Shown here: positions 63,616 through 64,000 of the stretch, one piece after another
Layout of the letters: each line of letters starts with the position of its first letter
How positions within the stretch are numbered: the first letter of the stretch is position 1
NCBI GenBank assembly: GCA_949358305.1
Contig: OX442321.1
Location: 8,147,605 to 8,211,604 of the forward strand
Reading direction: 5' to 3'
Source of the DNA: Strigamia acuminata
Lineage: Eukaryota > Arthropoda > Chilopoda > Geophilomorpha > Linotaeniidae
Length of the DNA: 64,000 nt
The notes under the pieces: model-generated
The model's input: only the letters and a program-made list of their open reading frames with translations
Told to the model about the DNA's origin: nothing
Databases searched by the model: none
Position numbers and translations under genes: made by a program

Positions 63616-64000
63616 AAAGTCAGAGAGTAGACTGAAAGTCAAACTTTATTGAGAATCTTTTTTCTTTCATCTTCAGGTCGTCTCCTCCTTTAGCTGCTTG
63701 TAGTGAATTATTATTTTGTAATTACTGTACAGTTCTGTCAAACACTTGAACTGTAAATTTGATTAGTATATGGATAGGGTGTTTCTTCCTTTTGCTTCTT
63801 GTAGTGACTTGATAAGTTCTCGATAATAACTATTTTAATTTCCAATTTGCAATAATTCAATCTTTAAGTCTTTGTCCTTCTTGACTGGTGATGAAGACTG
63901 AATTTTGAATTACATAATTTGCCTTGCTAGATAAGCAATGCGCCTATTTCTGAAGTGGTCTCTTATATTCCTGGGCAAATTTGGTGCTGCAAGATTTATT
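63616..64000. other. Non-coding end of the window
   Basis: AT-rich sequence with no open frame of interest and no recognised repeat. Confidence 0.5.

Overview
This is a eukaryotic nuclear window, almost certainly an insect. Every solid gene is split by short AT-rich introns, mostly 50-100 nt, with GT...(T-rich)AG borders. Several genes are of insect or arthropod type: fat facets/USP9X, a repo-like glial homeobox gene, a piopio-like cuticular ZP protein, and a pair of mTTF/mTerf5-type mitochondrial termination factors. The very short introns and AT-rich spacers fit a beetle-like genome, but the order is an inference. Gene models were rebuilt by hand from splice sites, and phase was carried across every junction. 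Most models close in frame from ATG to stop.

Layout. 0.4-11.7 kb (+): a complete 45-exon USP9X/fat facets deubiquitinase. 13.3-14.7 kb (-): a BTB-BACK protein with no kelch repeats. 15.1-16.0 kb (+): a ten-finger C2H2 protein whose fingers are nearly identical. 16.1-16.6 kb: a foldback MITE. 18.3-20.2 kb: a FLYWCH-like ORF and a protein with C2H2 plus FAR1/MULE-type zinc modules, both of transposase-associated kinds. 21.1-25.1 kb (+): a BTB-BACK-IQ-kelch protein. 26.5-29.8 kb (+): a transmembrane ZP-domain protein. 30.0-32.4 kb (-): three tandem genes for signal-peptide or membrane-anchored proteins with an HSP20-like core. 32.7-36.4 kb (+): two tandem mTERF genes. 36.7-38.5 kb (-): the repo-like homeobox gene with 4 kb of gene-poor DNA upstream. 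42.7-44.9 kb (+): PARL rhomboid protease. 45.0-48.2 kb (-): MCCC1. 48.4-50.3 kb (+): alkaline ceramidase ACER3. 51-51.6 kb: a possible orphan gene between two copies of a ~190 bp duplication. 52.2-55.1 kb (+): MIPEP. 55.2-55.9 kb (-): NCBP2. 56.8-59.8 kb (-): two tandem DGAT2/MOGAT acyltransferases plus a duplicated 3'-exon scrap. 60-64 kb: a repeat-rich end with minisatellites, a segmental duplication and a decayed Ty3/gypsy retroelement with one LTR.

How the genes relate. Five nuclear genes for mitochondrial proteins (two mTERFs, PARL, MCCC1, MIPEP) lie within about 22 kb. MCCC1 and ACER3 share a 164 bp divergent promoter interval. PARL and MCCC1 are convergent, with stop codons under 100 bp apart. 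Local tandem duplication recurs: HSP20-like x3, mTERF x2, DGAT2 x2, zinc fingers x10. No operons, CRISPR arrays or rRNA/tRNA genes were recognised.

The candidates for something undescribed are the secreted or membrane HSP20-like trio, the BTB-BACK-IQ-kelch architecture, and the duplication-flanked orphan gene at 51 kb.
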